In this document: positions 1-9,655 of the stretch, in pieces
Layout of the letters: the number at the start of each line of letters is the position of its first letter
Position numbering within the stretch: position 1 is the first letter of the stretch
Assembly: GCF_025994315.1 (NCBI RefSeq)
Contig: NZ_BAQE01000025.1
Direction: 5' to 3' (one strand)
Source of the DNA: Swaminathania salitolerans
GTDB taxonomy: Bacteria > Pseudomonadota > Alphaproteobacteria > Acetobacterales > Acetobacteraceae
DNA length: 64,000 bases
Notes under the pieces: model-generated
What the model saw: only the letters and a program-made list of their open reading frames with translations
What the model was told of the DNA's origin: nothing
Database searches by the model: none
Position numbers and translations under genes: made by a program

Positions 1-2
1 CG

Positions 3-695
3 AGCGAAACCCCGACCAGGGCACGGCTTCTGTTTGTCGAGGATGACGACACCCTCGCGCGCGAGGTCGTCGAGGAGCTGACGGCACGCGGTTTTTCCGT
101 AAGCCACGCATCGAACGGTCAGGCCGGGCTGGAAGCCGCGATCCGCGAATCCTACGATCTCATGGTGCTCGACCGGATGCTTCCCCTGCTGGACGGGCTG
201 AGCGTGATCGAGACCCTCCGCAGCCAGAACGTGCAGGCACCTGTTCTCGTCCTTTCGGCGCTCTCGGCCGTGGACGATCGCGTAACCGGGCTCAAGGCAG
301 GCGGGGACGATTACCTCACCAAGCCTTTCGCGATGGACGAACTCGTGGCGCGGATCGAGGCGCTCTTGCGCCGGCCCAACGATACGCGCGCGACCACCCT
401 GCGCGTCGGACCGCTCTCGATGGATCTGATCGATCGTACGGTCACCCGCGACGGGCGCGAGATCGAGCTGCTCCCCCGGGAGTTCCGGCTGCTCGAATAT
501 CTGATGCGTCGCCCCAATCAGGTGCTCACCCGCACCATGCTTCTCGAGGATGTCTGGAATTACCGCTTCATTCCGCAGACCAATCTGGTGGACGTGCATA
601 TCGGCAAGCTGCGTCGCAAGGTGGACGCGACAGGGGAGACGCCCCTGATCCAGAGCATTCGCGGGTCCGGGTTCATGTTGCGTGTCCAGACCTGA
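3..695 (+). CDS. OmpR/PhoB-family response regulator (5' end outside window)
   Basis: DNA-binding response regulator; the reading frame is open to the left edge, so the start codon is missing. The receiver domain shows the acidic cluster FVEDDD near the first visible residues, the phospho-acceptor Asp in VLDRMLP, and the conserved Lys in YLTKPFAMDE. The C-terminal half is a winged-helix output domain (VHIGKLRRKVD, then GSGFMLR). The ATG at 162 is internal to the receiver domain and is not the start. The last 14 bases overlap the GTG start of the sensor kinase, so the pair is translationally coupled. The RND pump operon that follows is its likely target; this is inferred from position only. 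Confidence 0.93.
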   Translation, partial: SETPTRARLLFVEDDDTLAREVVEELTARGFSVSHASNGQAGLEAAIRESYDLMVLDRMLPLLDGLSVIETLRSQNVQAPVLVLSALSAVDDRVTGLKAGGDDYLTKPFAMDELVARIEALLRRPNDTRATTLRVGPLSMDLIDRTVTRDGREIELLPREFRLLEYLMRRPNQVLTRTMLLEDVWNYRFIPQTNLVDVHIGKLRRKVDATGETPLIQSIRGSGFMLRVQT

Positions 696-2112
696 CAACC
701 CGCGTTTCGGCGTCCTCCGGACAGCCACCTTCCGGCTGACACTGGCTTTCGTGGCAGCGATCATCGGAGGCATGATCCTCCAGATCGTCCTGCTCTTCGT
801 GCAGATGACGCATTTCGAGTCGGCCCGTTCGAGTGCGATCCTGCATCGCGAGGCCGATATCCTCGTGCAGGAGACGCCCCAGCATCTGGAATACCAGGTG
901 CGCGAGCGCGCGACCAACGATCTCAGGGTTGTCATCAACTGGGTGGGGCTGTTCGACGGTCACTATCATCATATTGCCGGCGATCTGAAAACCTGGCCCG
1001 AGGGGCTGCGCGTGGATGGCAAGGTGCATCGTCTCACCCTCTCTCCGGGAGATGACCTTCCTTACGAGATGCGGTTTCTGGCCGTCCGGGTGAGGGGCGG
1101 GCGGATTCTCGTTCTCGCCCATTCGCTGCATCTCCTGTCCGAGCTGCAATACATGATCCGTCGTGGCGCGCTTCTCTCGGTCTTTCCCATCGTCGTCTTC
1201 GCGCTCCTGACCGGCGTGGTGCTGAGTCACCGGGCGCTGGCCCGGGTCAAGACCATGCATGAGGCGATCGACCGGATCATGCAGGGCGACGTGCACGAAC
1301 GTCTGCCCGCCGCCAGGGAGCGGGACGAGCTCGAGCGTCTCGCTGGCTCGGTCAATCGTATGCTGGATCGTCTCGAGCATCTCATGGACGAGGTGCGCGA
1401 CGTGGGCAATGATATCGCGCACGATCTCAGAACGCCTCTGTCCCGCGTGCGCGCGCGGCTGGAGCGGGCGACCTCGAGCCCGCATGACGCCGATCACCTG
1501 AATGCGGTGATCGAGCGGGCCACCCAGGATCTCGATCAGTGCTTTTCCGTCATCACGGCCTTGCTGCGTATCGGCGAGATCGAGAATGGTCGGCGCCGTG
1601 CGGGATTTGCCCTTGTCGATCTGACCGATCTGGTCGCCGATATCGTGGATCTCTACGAACCGATCGCCGAGACGAACGGTCTGGTGCTGGAGAACGCCAT
1701 GCCCATCGACGGGCCTCTCGTGGTGTTCGGCGACCGGGATCTGCTGATCGAGGTTCTGGCCAATCTTCTGGACAACGCGATGAAGTTTACACCCCAGGGT
1801 GGACGTGTCACTGTTTCGGCGGAGTCGGGGCCGGGGGCAATCCATCTGAGGGTCTGCGATACCGGGATCGGCATCCCCGATGCCGAGCGCGACGCGGTTC
1901 TCGGGCGTTTCTACCGGTCCGACAAAAGCAGGCATGTGCCGGGCAGCGGTCTCGGTCTCAGCCTCGTCATGGCAATCCTGAGGCTGCACGCTGCGGAACT
2001 CGCGATCCTGACAGGGCCGGGAGAGGGCGACCTGCCGGGATGCTGTTTCGATATGCGCTTTGCTTTCCCTGTCGGGGCCGAGACGGCGCGTATCGAGGGG
2101 TATGGAACTTAA
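682..2112 (+). CDS. Membrane sensor histidine kinase
   Basis: 476-residue sensor kinase partnering the overlapping response regulator. GTG start inside the end of the regulator gene. Order of parts: a membrane segment near residues 15-40, a periplasmic sensor region of about 120 residues, a second membrane segment near 155-178, a HAMP linker, and a DHp helix with the phospho-acceptor His in IAHDLRTPLSRVRARLE. The HATPase domain carries N box LLDNAMKF, G1 DTGIGIP and G2 GSGLGLSLV. All catalytic motifs are intact. The signal sensed cannot be read from the sequence; linkage to an efflux operon suggests envelope or drug stress (inference). Confidence 0.95.
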   Translation: MSRPDNPRFGVLRTATFRLTLAFVAAIIGGMILQIVLLFVQMTHFESARSSAILHREADILVQETPQHLEYQVRERATNDLRVVINWVGLFDGHYHHIAGDLKTWPEGLRVDGKVHRLTLSPGDDLPYEMRFLAVRVRGGRILVLAHSLHLLSELQYMIRRGALLSVFPIVVFALLTGVVLSHRALARVKTMHEAIDRIMQGDVHERLPAARERDELERLAGSVNRMLDRLEHLMDEVRDVGNDIAHDLRTPLSRVRARLERATSSPHDADHLNAVIERATQDLDQCFSVITALLRIGEIENGRRRAGFALVDLTDLVADIVDLYEPIAETNGLVLENAMPIDGPLVVFGDRDLLIEVLANLLDNAMKFTPQGGRVTVSAESGPGAIHLRVCDTGIGIPDAERDAVLGRFYRSDKSRHVPGSGLGLSLVMAILRLHAAELAILTGPGEGDLPGCCFDMRFAFPVGAETARIEGYGT

Positions 2113-2126
2113 AAGGAAATTTCCTT
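2113..2126. promoter_or_regulatory. 14-bp perfect palindrome between kinase and RND operon
   Basis: AAGGAAATTTCCTT lies directly after the kinase stop codon, at the start of the 240-bp gap before the RND permease. It is too AT-rich and short-stemmed for a good terminator, so an operator half-site pair is the better guess. The rest of the gap (2127-2352) holds GC-rich inverted repeats such as CCGGATCCGG, but no clear promoter boxes. Confidence 0.3.
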
Positions 2127-2352
2127 GTCGGATCTTGGCGGTCCTGTATCTCTGACCGTGATCGCGAAAAGGACCGACCCGGATTGAGACGCTGCGCGCC
2201 CGTCCGGGGCGTCAGCCCGGGCGTAGCGCAATCCGGGCTGCGCCATCGGGACCAGGAAGTGCGGATTTCCGGTCCGGATGCCGGATCCGGGCGCAGATGG
2301 CGGGATCGTATGCGAGGATGGGAGATGTCATGAGAGGGTGCAGGTGCGCTGA

Positions 2353-5300
2353 ATGAATCAGGTTGTCGTTACCGCGCTCAAGCGGCCCTACACATTCGTC
2401 GTCCTGTCCATTTTCATCGTCATTTTCGGCGTCCGCTCGGTTCTCAGGACGCCGACCGATATCTTCCCCAATATCAATATTCCGGTTGTCGCCGTCGTGT
2501 GGTCCTATATCGGGCTCATGCCGGAAGATATGTCTGGTCGTATCGTCTATTACTACGAGCGTGCCGTTACCACGACCGTAAACAACATAGAACATATCGA
2601 GAGCGGATCGTATTACGGTCGCGGCATCGTCAAGGTGTATTTCCAGCCGGGAACGGATACCTCGGTCGCGCAGACCCAGATCACGTCGGTTTCCCAGACC
2701 GTGATCAAGCAGATGCCCACCGGCGCGACGCCGCCTCTGATCCTGACCTATAACGCGTCGCAGGTGCCCGTTCTCACGCTGCAGATCAATTCGGACAAGC
2801 TTGGCGGCTCCGAGCTGTACAACATGGCCTCGAATCTGATCAGGCCGCAGCTCGTCTCGGTCAAGGGCGTCTCGATTCCGAGTCCCTATGGCGGCCTCGC
2901 CCCCTATATCACGGTGGATATCGACCCTTCGAAACTCATGGCGCACAACCTCTCCGCCGTGGATGTGTCGAATGCCCTGAACAAGCAGAACATCGTCCTG
3001 CCCGCTGGCGACCAGAGGGTCGGCCCGTTCGATTACATGGTCCGGACCAACGCCCAGCCGCGCGAGGTCGAGACGTTCAACAACCTGCCGATCAAGCAGG
3101 TGGGCAATGCGGTGGTCTATCTGCGCGATGTGGCGCAGGTTCACCGCGGCGGTCCTCCGCAGACCAACATGGTTCTCGTGAAGGGACATCAGGCGGTCAT
3201 GATGGTTATCATGAAAAGCGGCGATGCCTCGACACTCGACGTGGTGGCGGGGGTCAAGAAGCGCCTGCCTCAGGTGATCGAGACCCTGCCCGAAGGCACG
3301 TCCATCAAGGTGCTCACCGATGCCTCGGGCTTCGTCAAGGAATCGGTGACGGATGTGGTGCGCGAGATGTGTATCGCGGCGCTTCTCACCAGTCTGGCCG
3401 TTCTTCTCTTCCTCGGCTCCTGGCGCTCGACCCTGATCGTGGCAACCTCGATCCCGCTCGCCATTCTCTGCTCGGTCATCGGTCTCAGCCTCGCCGGACA
3501 GTCGATCAATGTCATGACGCTCGGTGGCCTCGCGCTTGCGGTCGGCATTCTCGTCGACGACGCAACGGTCATGATCGAGAATATCGATGCCCATCTCGAG
3601 ACGGGCAAGGATCTCGAGATGGCCATTATCGACGCGGCCAACCAGATCGTCATCCCCACTTTCGTCTCGACCACCTGCATCTGTATCGTCTGGCTCCCGC
3701 TTTTCGAGCTGACAGGCGTTGCAGGATGGCTCTTCATGCCGATGGCGGAAGCGATCATCTTCGCCATGATCGCCTCGTTCATCCTCTCGCGCACGCTGGT
3801 GCCCACCATGGCGAGCTGGATGCTCGCGGCGCAGGTGGCCGCGCATGACGCCGCCGACCCGCATCGCGAGCCGGGTTTCTTCGGTCGGTTCCAGCGCGGC
3901 TTCGAACGCGGCTTCACCCGCTTCCGCGAGCGCTACAAGATCGTGCTTTCGGGGCTGATCGAAGAGCGGCGCAAATTCGTTCCGTTCTTCATGGTTCTCT
4001 CCCTTGCCTCGACCGGACTGTATTTCTTCGTCGGGGAGGATTTCTTCCCCGAGATCAAGTCGGGAACCCTGCAACTGCACATGCGTGCACCCATCGGCAC
4101 GCGTCTGACCGAGTCCGGTAAGATCTCCGTCCTCATCGAGCGCAGGATGCGCGAGATCCTGCCCGGAAAGATCGAATCCGTTCTCAATAATTGCGGCCTG
4201 CCCTATTCGCAGCTCAATCAGGCATTCATTCCGTCCCCGACCGTCGGTACGGAGGATTGCGACATCACCGTCTCGCTCAATGACGAGGCCAGTCCCACAG
4301 CGGAATATCGCCGCAAGCTGCGCGCGGGGCTGATCGAGGCGTTTCCCGGAACCCAGATCACCTTCCAGCCTGCCGATCTGACCGCCAAAATCCTCAATTT
4401 CGGTCTGCCGGCACCGATCGACGTTCAGGTCGTGGGCCGCGATCTGTACGGAAACTTCGCCTTTGCCAGAAAGCTGCGCCGCAAGCTCGCGCTCATTCCC
4501 GGTATCACCGATGTGGCGATCCAGCAGCCGATGACGCAGCCGACCCTGAGCATCAACGCCAAGAGAAGCTTCGCGCTCGGCACGGGCATTACCGAACAGA
4601 ACATCGCGCAGAATGCCCTGATCGTGCTCTCGGGCAGCGCACAGGTCGGGCAGGTCTATTATCTCAACCATTCCGGCGTATCGCAGCTCATCGACGTTCA
4701 GACGCCCGCCAATTATCTCCAGACACTCAACGATCTCGAAACCGTGCCGGTCGACCGGGGGGACGGGAATCCGACAAATGCCCAGCCGCAGCTTCTCGGT
4801 GCGCTCGCGGATATCGAGCAGACCGGCACGCCTGCGGAAGTCGCGCATTACAACATCATGCCGGTTTTCGATATCTATGCCTCGAACGAGAATATCGATC
4901 TCGGCACCGTTGCCCGCTCCGTGCAGAAGGTTGCGGATTCGATGCGTTCGGATCTGCCCCGAGGTTCCCATCTGGTCGTGCGCGGTCAGGCCGTGACCAT
5001 GACCGACGCCTATTCGCAGCTGATCGTCGGCCTCGCGATGTCGATCACGCTCGTCTATCTGATCATCGTCGTGAACTTCCAGTCCTGGCTCGATCCGTTC
5101 GTGATCATCACGGCGCTGCCCGGCGCCCTGGGTGGAATCGCCTGGAGCCTCTTCCTGACCCATACCTCGCTTTCGGTTCCCGCACTGACGGGCGCCATCA
5201 TGTGTATGGGAACGGCCACGGCCAACGCCATTCTCGTCGTCGCCTTCGCGCGCGAACGCATGGAGATCCACGGCGATGCGCTCAGGGCCGCGCTCGAGGC

Positions 5301-5523
5301 GGGATACGAGCGTATCCGCCCCGTTCTCATGACGGCGCTCGCGATGATCATCGGCATGGTGCCGATGTCCATGAGCAATTCCGACAACGCGCCGATCGGC
5401 AAGGCGGTCATCGGTGGTCTGCTGGTCGCCACCGTTGCGACGCTTCTGTTCGTCCCCTGTGTTTTTGCCATCGTCCATTACAGAAAGCCGCATGAGCGCG
5501 GAGAAGAGGGAACACACGCATGA
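2353..5523 (+). CDS. RND efflux permease
   Basis: 1056-residue proton-driven efflux permease of the RND superfamily (AcrB-like fold) in the inner membrane. It has an N-terminal membrane helix (residues 13-32), a large periplasmic loop, and a helix block around 340-480 carrying the paired aspartates in GILVDDATVMIEN that relay protons. A second periplasmic loop and a second helix block (about 880-1045) follow. CAGGTG at 2341-2346 is a suitably placed ribosome site. The ATGA overlap with the adaptor gene shows it is first of a three-gene pump operon. It is less close to MdtB/MdtC than the pump at 40-47 kb. Substrate unknown; drugs, solvents or organic acids are possible. Confidence 0.93.
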   Translation: MNQVVVTALKRPYTFVVLSIFIVIFGVRSVLRTPTDIFPNINIPVVAVVWSYIGLMPEDMSGRIVYYYERAVTTTVNNIEHIESGSYYGRGIVKVYFQPGTDTSVAQTQITSVSQTVIKQMPTGATPPLILTYNASQVPVLTLQINSDKLGGSELYNMASNLIRPQLVSVKGVSIPSPYGGLAPYITVDIDPSKLMAHNLSAVDVSNALNKQNIVLPAGDQRVGPFDYMVRTNAQPREVETFNNLPIKQVGNAVVYLRDVAQVHRGGPPQTNMVLVKGHQAVMMVIMKSGDASTLDVVAGVKKRLPQVIETLPEGTSIKVLTDASGFVKESVTDVVREMCIAALLTSLAVLLFLGSWRSTLIVATSIPLAILCSVIGLSLAGQSINVMTLGGLALAVGILVDDATVMIENIDAHLETGKDLEMAIIDAANQIVIPTFVSTTCICIVWLPLFELTGVAGWLFMPMAEAIIFAMIASFILSRTLVPTMASWMLAAQVAAHDAADPHREPGFFGRFQRGFERGFTRFRERYKIVLSGLIEERRKFVPFFMVLSLASTGLYFFVGEDFFPEIKSGTLQLHMRAPIGTRLTESGKISVLIERRMREILPGKIESVLNNCGLPYSQLNQAFIPSPTVGTEDCDITVSLNDEASPTAEYRRKLRAGLIEAFPGTQITFQPADLTAKILNFGLPAPIDVQVVGRDLYGNFAFARKLRRKLALIPGITDVAIQQPMTQPTLSINAKRSFALGTGITEQNIAQNALIVLSGSAQVGQVYYLNHSGVSQLIDVQTPANYLQTLNDLETVPVDRGDGNPTNAQPQLLGALADIEQTGTPAEVAHYNIMPVFDIYASNENIDLGTVARSVQKVADSMRSDLPRGSHLVVRGQAVTMTDAYSQLIVGLAMSITLVYLIIVVNFQSWLDPFVIITALPGALGGIAWSLFLTHTSLSVPALTGAIMCMGTATANAILVVAFARERMEIHGDALRAALEAGYERIRPVLMTALAMIIGMVPMSMSNSDNAPIGKAVIGGLLVATVATLLFVPCVFAIVHYRKPHERGEEGTHA

Positions 5524-6806
5524 CCCAGCGCAACACGGCAGGAGCCGGTTCATCCCGTCGGCGCGGGCGCCTCGTCATCCTCCTGCTTCTGTGTGTGGCC
5601 GTCGTGCTCGCGGTCTGGGGGATTGTCGAACGTGCAGTGCATTACGGCACGCTTCAGGATCAGGCTGACGATCTGGCGCGTGCCCGCGTGACCCTGATCT
5701 CTCCCCAGCCCGGCCCTGCGACGCGCCATCTCGATCTTCCGGCCAATCTCGCGGCCTGGTATCAGGCGCCGATCTACGCGCAGGTCTCCGGCTATGTGAA
5801 GATGTGGTACAAGGACTATGGCGCCCATGTGAAGGCCGGCGATCTTCTGGCCGAGATCAGCACGCCGAGCCTCGATGCCCAGTACGAAGCCGCGAAGGCG
5901 AATTACAATGTCGTTCTCGCCCGCTACAAGCTGGCAGTGATCACGGCCAAGCGCTGGGCCGATCTGCGCGATACGCAGGCGGTCTCGCGTCAGGAAGTCG
6001 ATGTGCAGGCTGCCAATGCCGCCGCCCAGAAAGCCCAGGTGGATCAGGCCCAGCATGAGGTCGAGCGTTACGAGGCGCTCGAGAACTTCAAGCGGATCGT
6101 GGCGCCCTTCGATGGCATCGTGACGTCGCGTCTCGTCAATGTCGGCGATTACGTCAATGCGGGTGGAGGCGACCTCAATTCCCGGGGCAATGCGTCCGAG
6201 CTCTTTACCGTGGCGGATACGCACCGGATGCGCGTCTTCGTTTCCGTGCCGCAGGATTATGCCGCGGTGATCTCGGACAAGCTCGATGCCGAGCTGACCC
6301 TGCCGCAATTTCCGCACCGGGTTTACAAGGCCAGTTTTCTGGCGACGGCGCAGGCATTCAACGCCGCGACCCGTACGGTCACGACCGAGCTCGAGCTGGG
6401 CAATGAGGACGGGTCTCTCTGGCCCGACTCCTATGCGACCGCACATTTCAAGGCGCCCGGAGATCCGGGGGTGCTGATCGTGCCCGTGAATTCCCTGATC
6501 TTCCGCGCGCAGGGGACGCAGCTCGCCACGGTGATCAACGACCATATCCACCTGATCGACGTGAAGACCGGGATCAATTATGGCATGACGATCCAGATCC
6601 TTGGCGGCATCGCGGCCAGTGACAAGATCGTGGCCAATCCGACGGCCGACATGCTGGAAGGCGACGCAGTGAAAGTTGTACCCTCGACACGCGGCTACAA
6701 TGACGTGACGGCAGCGCCGCGCAAGAACGTGGCACCGAAGCCGCATGTCGAGCACGCCATACCCGAAGGGGATGACGGCGCAGAGGAAACCGGGGCACGC
6801 CGATGA
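5520..6806 (+). CDS. RND periplasmic adaptor (membrane fusion protein)
   Basis: 428-residue HlyD/AcrA-type adaptor that bridges the inner-membrane permease and the outer-membrane channel. One N-terminal membrane anchor (residues 18-38) is followed by a lipoyl half (IYAQVSGYVKMWYKDYGAHVKAG, abbreviated here to its VSGYV and VKAGD elements), an alpha-helical hairpin at about 115-185, and the return lipoyl half (IVAPFDGIVTSRLVNVGDYV, 20 residues). A beta-barrel and a membrane-proximal domain follow. The tail after residue 385 is proline- and alanine-rich. It overlaps its neighbours by four bases (ATGA) on both sides. Confidence 0.93.
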   Translation: MTQRNTAGAGSSRRRGRLVILLLLCVAVVLAVWGIVERAVHYGTLQDQADDLARARVTLISPQPGPATRHLDLPANLAAWYQAPIYAQVSGYVKMWYKDYGAHVKAGDLLAEISTPSLDAQYEAAKANYNVVLARYKLAVITAKRWADLRDTQAVSRQEVDVQAANAAAQKAQVDQAQHEVERYEALENFKRIVAPFDGIVTSRLVNVGDYVNAGGGDLNSRGNASELFTVADTHRMRVFVSVPQDYAAVISDKLDAELTLPQFPHRVYKASFLATAQAFNAATRTVTTELELGNEDGSLWPDSYATAHFKAPGDPGVLIVPVNSLIFRAQGTQLATVINDHIHLIDVKTGINYGMTIQILGGIAASDKIVANPTADMLEGDAVKVVPSTRGYNDVTAAPRKNVAPKPHVEHAIPEGDDGAEETGARR

Positions 6807-8419
6807 GGCCGGGCGGGAGAAGGCGGGCATATGATGTCTGCGGGATGCTCCTTGCCGCGACCCTTCTGAGCGGGTGCGATCTCGCGCCGCGTTACGAGGC
6901 GCCGCATTTCATCTATCCCGATGGCTGGAGCGGCAAGGGGGTTCTCGTCGACGGGAAGCCTGCCGACGCCGTTCCGAAGGGAAAATGGTGGAAGGTCTTC
7001 AACGATCCGACGCTCGATGCGCTCGAGGAGAAGATGCTGGCATCCAATCCGGATCTGCAGGCGCAGGCGGAAGCGTTCACGCAGTCGCGCGACATCGCGC
7101 GCGAGACCGAGGCCCAGCTCGCGCCGCAGCTGAACGGTTCGGCCGGTATGTCGAACAACAAGACCTCACGCACCCGCCTGTGGCGCGGGACGTCGACCAA
7201 CGCGCCCGTTACGGAATCGAGCGTCTTCTATAGCGGTGCCGCGACCTGGGAGCCGGATTTCTTCTCGCGCATCCGCAACACGACACGCATGCAGAAGAAT
7301 CTCGCCCAGGCGAGCGCGGCCGATTATGCCAATCTGCGGCTCCTGCTCGAGGCGGAACTGGCCTCGAACTATCTCGGTCTGCGGGGGCTGGACGCGCAAT
7401 ATGTCGTCTATGACGATTCGATCCGGTACTATCGCACGGCCGTGAAGATCACCCGCCTTCGTCAGGCGGGGGCGATCGCGGCAGGGCTCGATGTCTCGCG
7501 TGCGGAAAACCAGCTTTTCGCGACGATGGCGGCACAGAGCAACGTCAGGGCGCAGCGTCAGGTGCTGGAACACGCGATAGCGGTTCTGGTCAATACGGTG
7601 CCGGGCAGCTTCCACATCGCTCCGACCGATCATCAGGTGCTGCCCTATGCGACCTTGCGCGTTCCTGCGGGCCTCCCTTCGCAGCTGCTCGAGCGCCGGC
7701 CCGATATCGCATCCGCCGAGCGCGATCTGGCCGCGAACAGCCGCGCGATCGGCGTGGCGCGGGCCGCCTTCTATCCGGATGTGACGTTCAGCCTCAATGG
7801 CGGCTTCATGAATAATGGGTTCGACCTCGCCAGTCTGGGGAACTCGCTCTGGAGCTATGGCGTACAGGCGGTCGAGCCGCTGTTTACAGGCGGGTTGCGG
7901 CGGGCTGCCCTGCAACGGGCATGGGCGCAATATCGCGAGAGTGCCGACCGCTATCGCGCGACCATTCTCTCGGCCTTTCAGGATGTCGAGGACGGGCTGT
8001 CCCAGACCAGCGCCTTTTCCGATCAGCAGAAGCAGCAGGCCGCTGCGGTCGACGCCGCACTGCGTACCCAGCGCATGACCATGGCGCTCTATACCGGAGG
8101 GCTGACGAATTATCTCGATGTCGTGGTGGCGCAGCAGGCCGCTCTCGTCGCCCGGATCGACGCCGTTCAGGCCCAGACGATCCAGCTGCAGGCGACGGTG
8201 CGTCTGATCCGCGCTCTGGGCGGAGGGTGGGACCGCTCCGCGCTTCCTTCCGTCAAGGCGATCAACCCGTTCGGGATATTGCAGTATGACGGGCTGCATC
8301 ATCCCCGTCCGGCGGGGGACGTGGACACACGCACGCGGCCCGGAGACCTGGATCTGGGCGGCGACAACGCGGCGGAGTCGGGCACGAAAGGCTTGACAGT
8401 GCCCGCCCGGGAGCGTTAA
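6803..8419 (+). CDS. Outer-membrane efflux lipoprotein (NodT/OprM type)
   Basis: 538-residue TolC-like outer-membrane factor completing the tripartite pump. A lipoprotein signal ends in the lipobox LLSGC near residue 24, so the mature protein is probably acylated. Two outer-membrane-efflux repeats follow, with typical blocks WWKVFNDPTLD and RRPDIASAERDLA. The C-terminal 70 residues after ALGGGWD are low-complexity and acidic. The stop codon overlaps the -10 box proposed for rplK, so pump and ribosomal genes abut without an obvious terminator. Confidence 0.92.
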   Translation: MRPGGRRRAYDVCGMLLAATLLSGCDLAPRYEAPHFIYPDGWSGKGVLVDGKPADAVPKGKWWKVFNDPTLDALEEKMLASNPDLQAQAEAFTQSRDIARETEAQLAPQLNGSAGMSNNKTSRTRLWRGTSTNAPVTESSVFYSGAATWEPDFFSRIRNTTRMQKNLAQASAADYANLRLLLEAELASNYLGLRGLDAQYVVYDDSIRYYRTAVKITRLRQAGAIAAGLDVSRAENQLFATMAAQSNVRAQRQVLEHAIAVLVNTVPGSFHIAPTDHQVLPYATLRVPAGLPSQLLERRPDIASAERDLAANSRAIGVARAAFYPDVTFSLNGGFMNNGFDLASLGNSLWSYGVQAVEPLFTGGLRRAALQRAWAQYRESADRYRATILSAFQDVEDGLSQTSAFSDQQKQQAAAVDAALRTQRMTMALYTGGLTNYLDVVVAQQAALVARIDAVQAQTIQLQATVRLIRALGGGWDRSALPSVKAINPFGILQYDGLHHPRPAGDVDTRTRPGDLDLGGDNAAESGTKGLTVPARER

Positions 8420-8421
8420 GG
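8393..8421 (+). promoter_or_regulatory. Candidate sigma-70 promoter for rplKA
   Basis: TTGACA at 8393-8398 is a consensus -35 box; 17 bases later TTAAGG (8416-8421) is a weak -10, lying over the stop codon of the efflux lipoprotein gene. The untranslated leader to rplK would be about 100 bases. Box spacing is ideal but the -10 is poor. Confidence 0.45.
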
Positions 8422-8523
8422 GGCCGCTCCCATTCGGAACGCGGGAGAGGTCGTGCAGGGCAATGCCCCGGCTTGTGCCTCACTGGAACCGCGGTTCGGG
8501 CAAACCATCAAGGAGTCCCGGAT

Positions 8524-8958
8524 ATGGCCAAAAAAGTCGTTGGCTACATCAAGTTGCAGATCCCGGCAGGCAAGGCGAATCCGTCTCCGCCGGTCGGCCC
8601 GGCCCTGGGTCAGCGCGGCCTGAACATCATGCAGTTCTGCAAGGAGTTCAACGCCAAGACGCAGACACTCGAGCCCGGCATGCCGATTCCGGTCGTGATC
8701 ACGGCCTATGCGGATCGCACGTTCAGCTTCGTCACCAAGACCCCGCCGAACACCTACTTCCTGCTCAAGGCCGCCAAGATCTCCAAGGGCAGCCAGACGG
8801 TCGGCAAGGCTGCGGCTGTCGGTTCGGTCACGACCGCGCAGCTGCGCGAGATCGCTGCCGAGAAGTTCAAGGATATGAACGCCAACGATATTGACGGTGC
8901 CGTGCGCATGCTCGCCGGCTCCGCGAAGTCGATGGGTCTGAACGTGGTGGAGGGCTGA
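8524..8958 (+). CDS. rplK: 50S ribosomal protein L11
   Basis: 144-residue L11, the 23S GTPase-centre protein. It begins MAKKVVGYIKLQ and contains the conserved PPVGPALGQRGLNIMQFC segment. An in-frame TTG at 8473 would add 17 residues unlike any L11; the ATG at 8524 follows AAGGAG at a good distance and is taken as the start. First gene of the ribosomal supercluster. The usual upstream secE-nusG pair is replaced by an efflux operon. It ends four bases before rplA. Confidence 0.97.
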   Translation: MAKKVVGYIKLQIPAGKANPSPPVGPALGQRGLNIMQFCKEFNAKTQTLEPGMPIPVVITAYADRTFSFVTKTPPNTYFLLKAAKISKGSQTVGKAAAVGSVTTAQLREIAAEKFKDMNANDIDGAVRMLAGSAKSMGLNVVEG

Positions 8959-8962
8959 ACCA

Positions 8963-9655
8963 ATGGCCAAGAACAAGAGGCTGAACGCGGCCCGCGCAAC
9001 GGTAGACGATGCGAAGATGTACGACATCGACGCAGCTGTCGCTCTGGTGAAGAGCAATGCGAAGGCGAAGTTCGACGAGACGATCGAGATCTCGCTGAAT
9101 CTCGGCATCGACCCGCGTCACGCCGACCAGATGGTCCGCGGTCTGATCTCGCTGCCGAACGGCACGGGCAAGACCCTGCGCGTTGGCGTGTTCGCCCGTG
9201 GCCCCAAGGCTGAGGAAGCCAAGGCAGCCGGTGCGGAAGTCGTCGGTGCGGAAGATCTGGCCGAGAAGATCCAGAACGGTGAAATCGAGTTCGATCGCTG
9301 CATCGCGACCCCGGACATGATGGCTCTGGTCGGACGTCTGGGCAAGATCCTCGGCCCGCGCGGTCTGATGCCGAACCCCCGTCTGGGCACGGTGACCATG
9401 GACGTGAAGGGTGCCGTTCAGGCAGCCAAGTCCGGCCAGGTCGAATACCGCGCCGAGAAGGCCGGTATCATCCATGCCGGCGTCGGCAAGGCCTCCTTCG
9501 AGGAAGGCAAGCTGGTCGAGAACATCAAGGCTCTGGTCGATGCCGTCCAGAAGGCGCGTCCGACGGGAGCCAAGGGCACCTATCTGAAGAAGGCGGCCCT
9601 GTCTTCCACGATGGGCCCGGGCGTGCGCGTCGACGTGGCGTCGTTCACGGCCTGA
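8963..9655 (+). CDS. rplA: 50S ribosomal protein L1
   Basis: 230-residue L1 of the mobile stalk near the E site. Signature segments include SLPNGTGKTLRVGVFA and GPRGLMPNPRLGTVT. Length is normal. It is co-transcribed with rplK, only four bases away. In E. coli L1 represses this pair by binding its leader; no such site was confirmed here. A 287-base leader separates it from rplJ. Confidence 0.97.
   Translation: MAKNKRLNAARATVDDAKMYDIDAAVALVKSNAKAKFDETIEISLNLGIDPRHADQMVRGLISLPNGTGKTLRVGVFARGPKAEEAKAAGAEVVGAEDLAEKIQNGEIEFDRCIATPDMMALVGRLGKILGPRGLMPNPRLGTVTMDVKGAVQAAKSGQVEYRAEKAGIIHAGVGKASFEEGKLVENIKALVDAVQKARPTGAKGTYLKKAALSSTMGPGVRVDVASFTA

Noticed and set aside
162..695. ATG at 162 as start of the response regulator
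   Set aside because: The frame is open to the left edge and encodes the expected first half of the receiver domain upstream of this Met.
2212..5553. 1113-codon antisense open frame opposite the RND permease
   Set aside because: High-GC codon bias leaves the antisense frame open; the product is rich in Arg, Asp and His with no family features, while the + strand encodes a clear permease.
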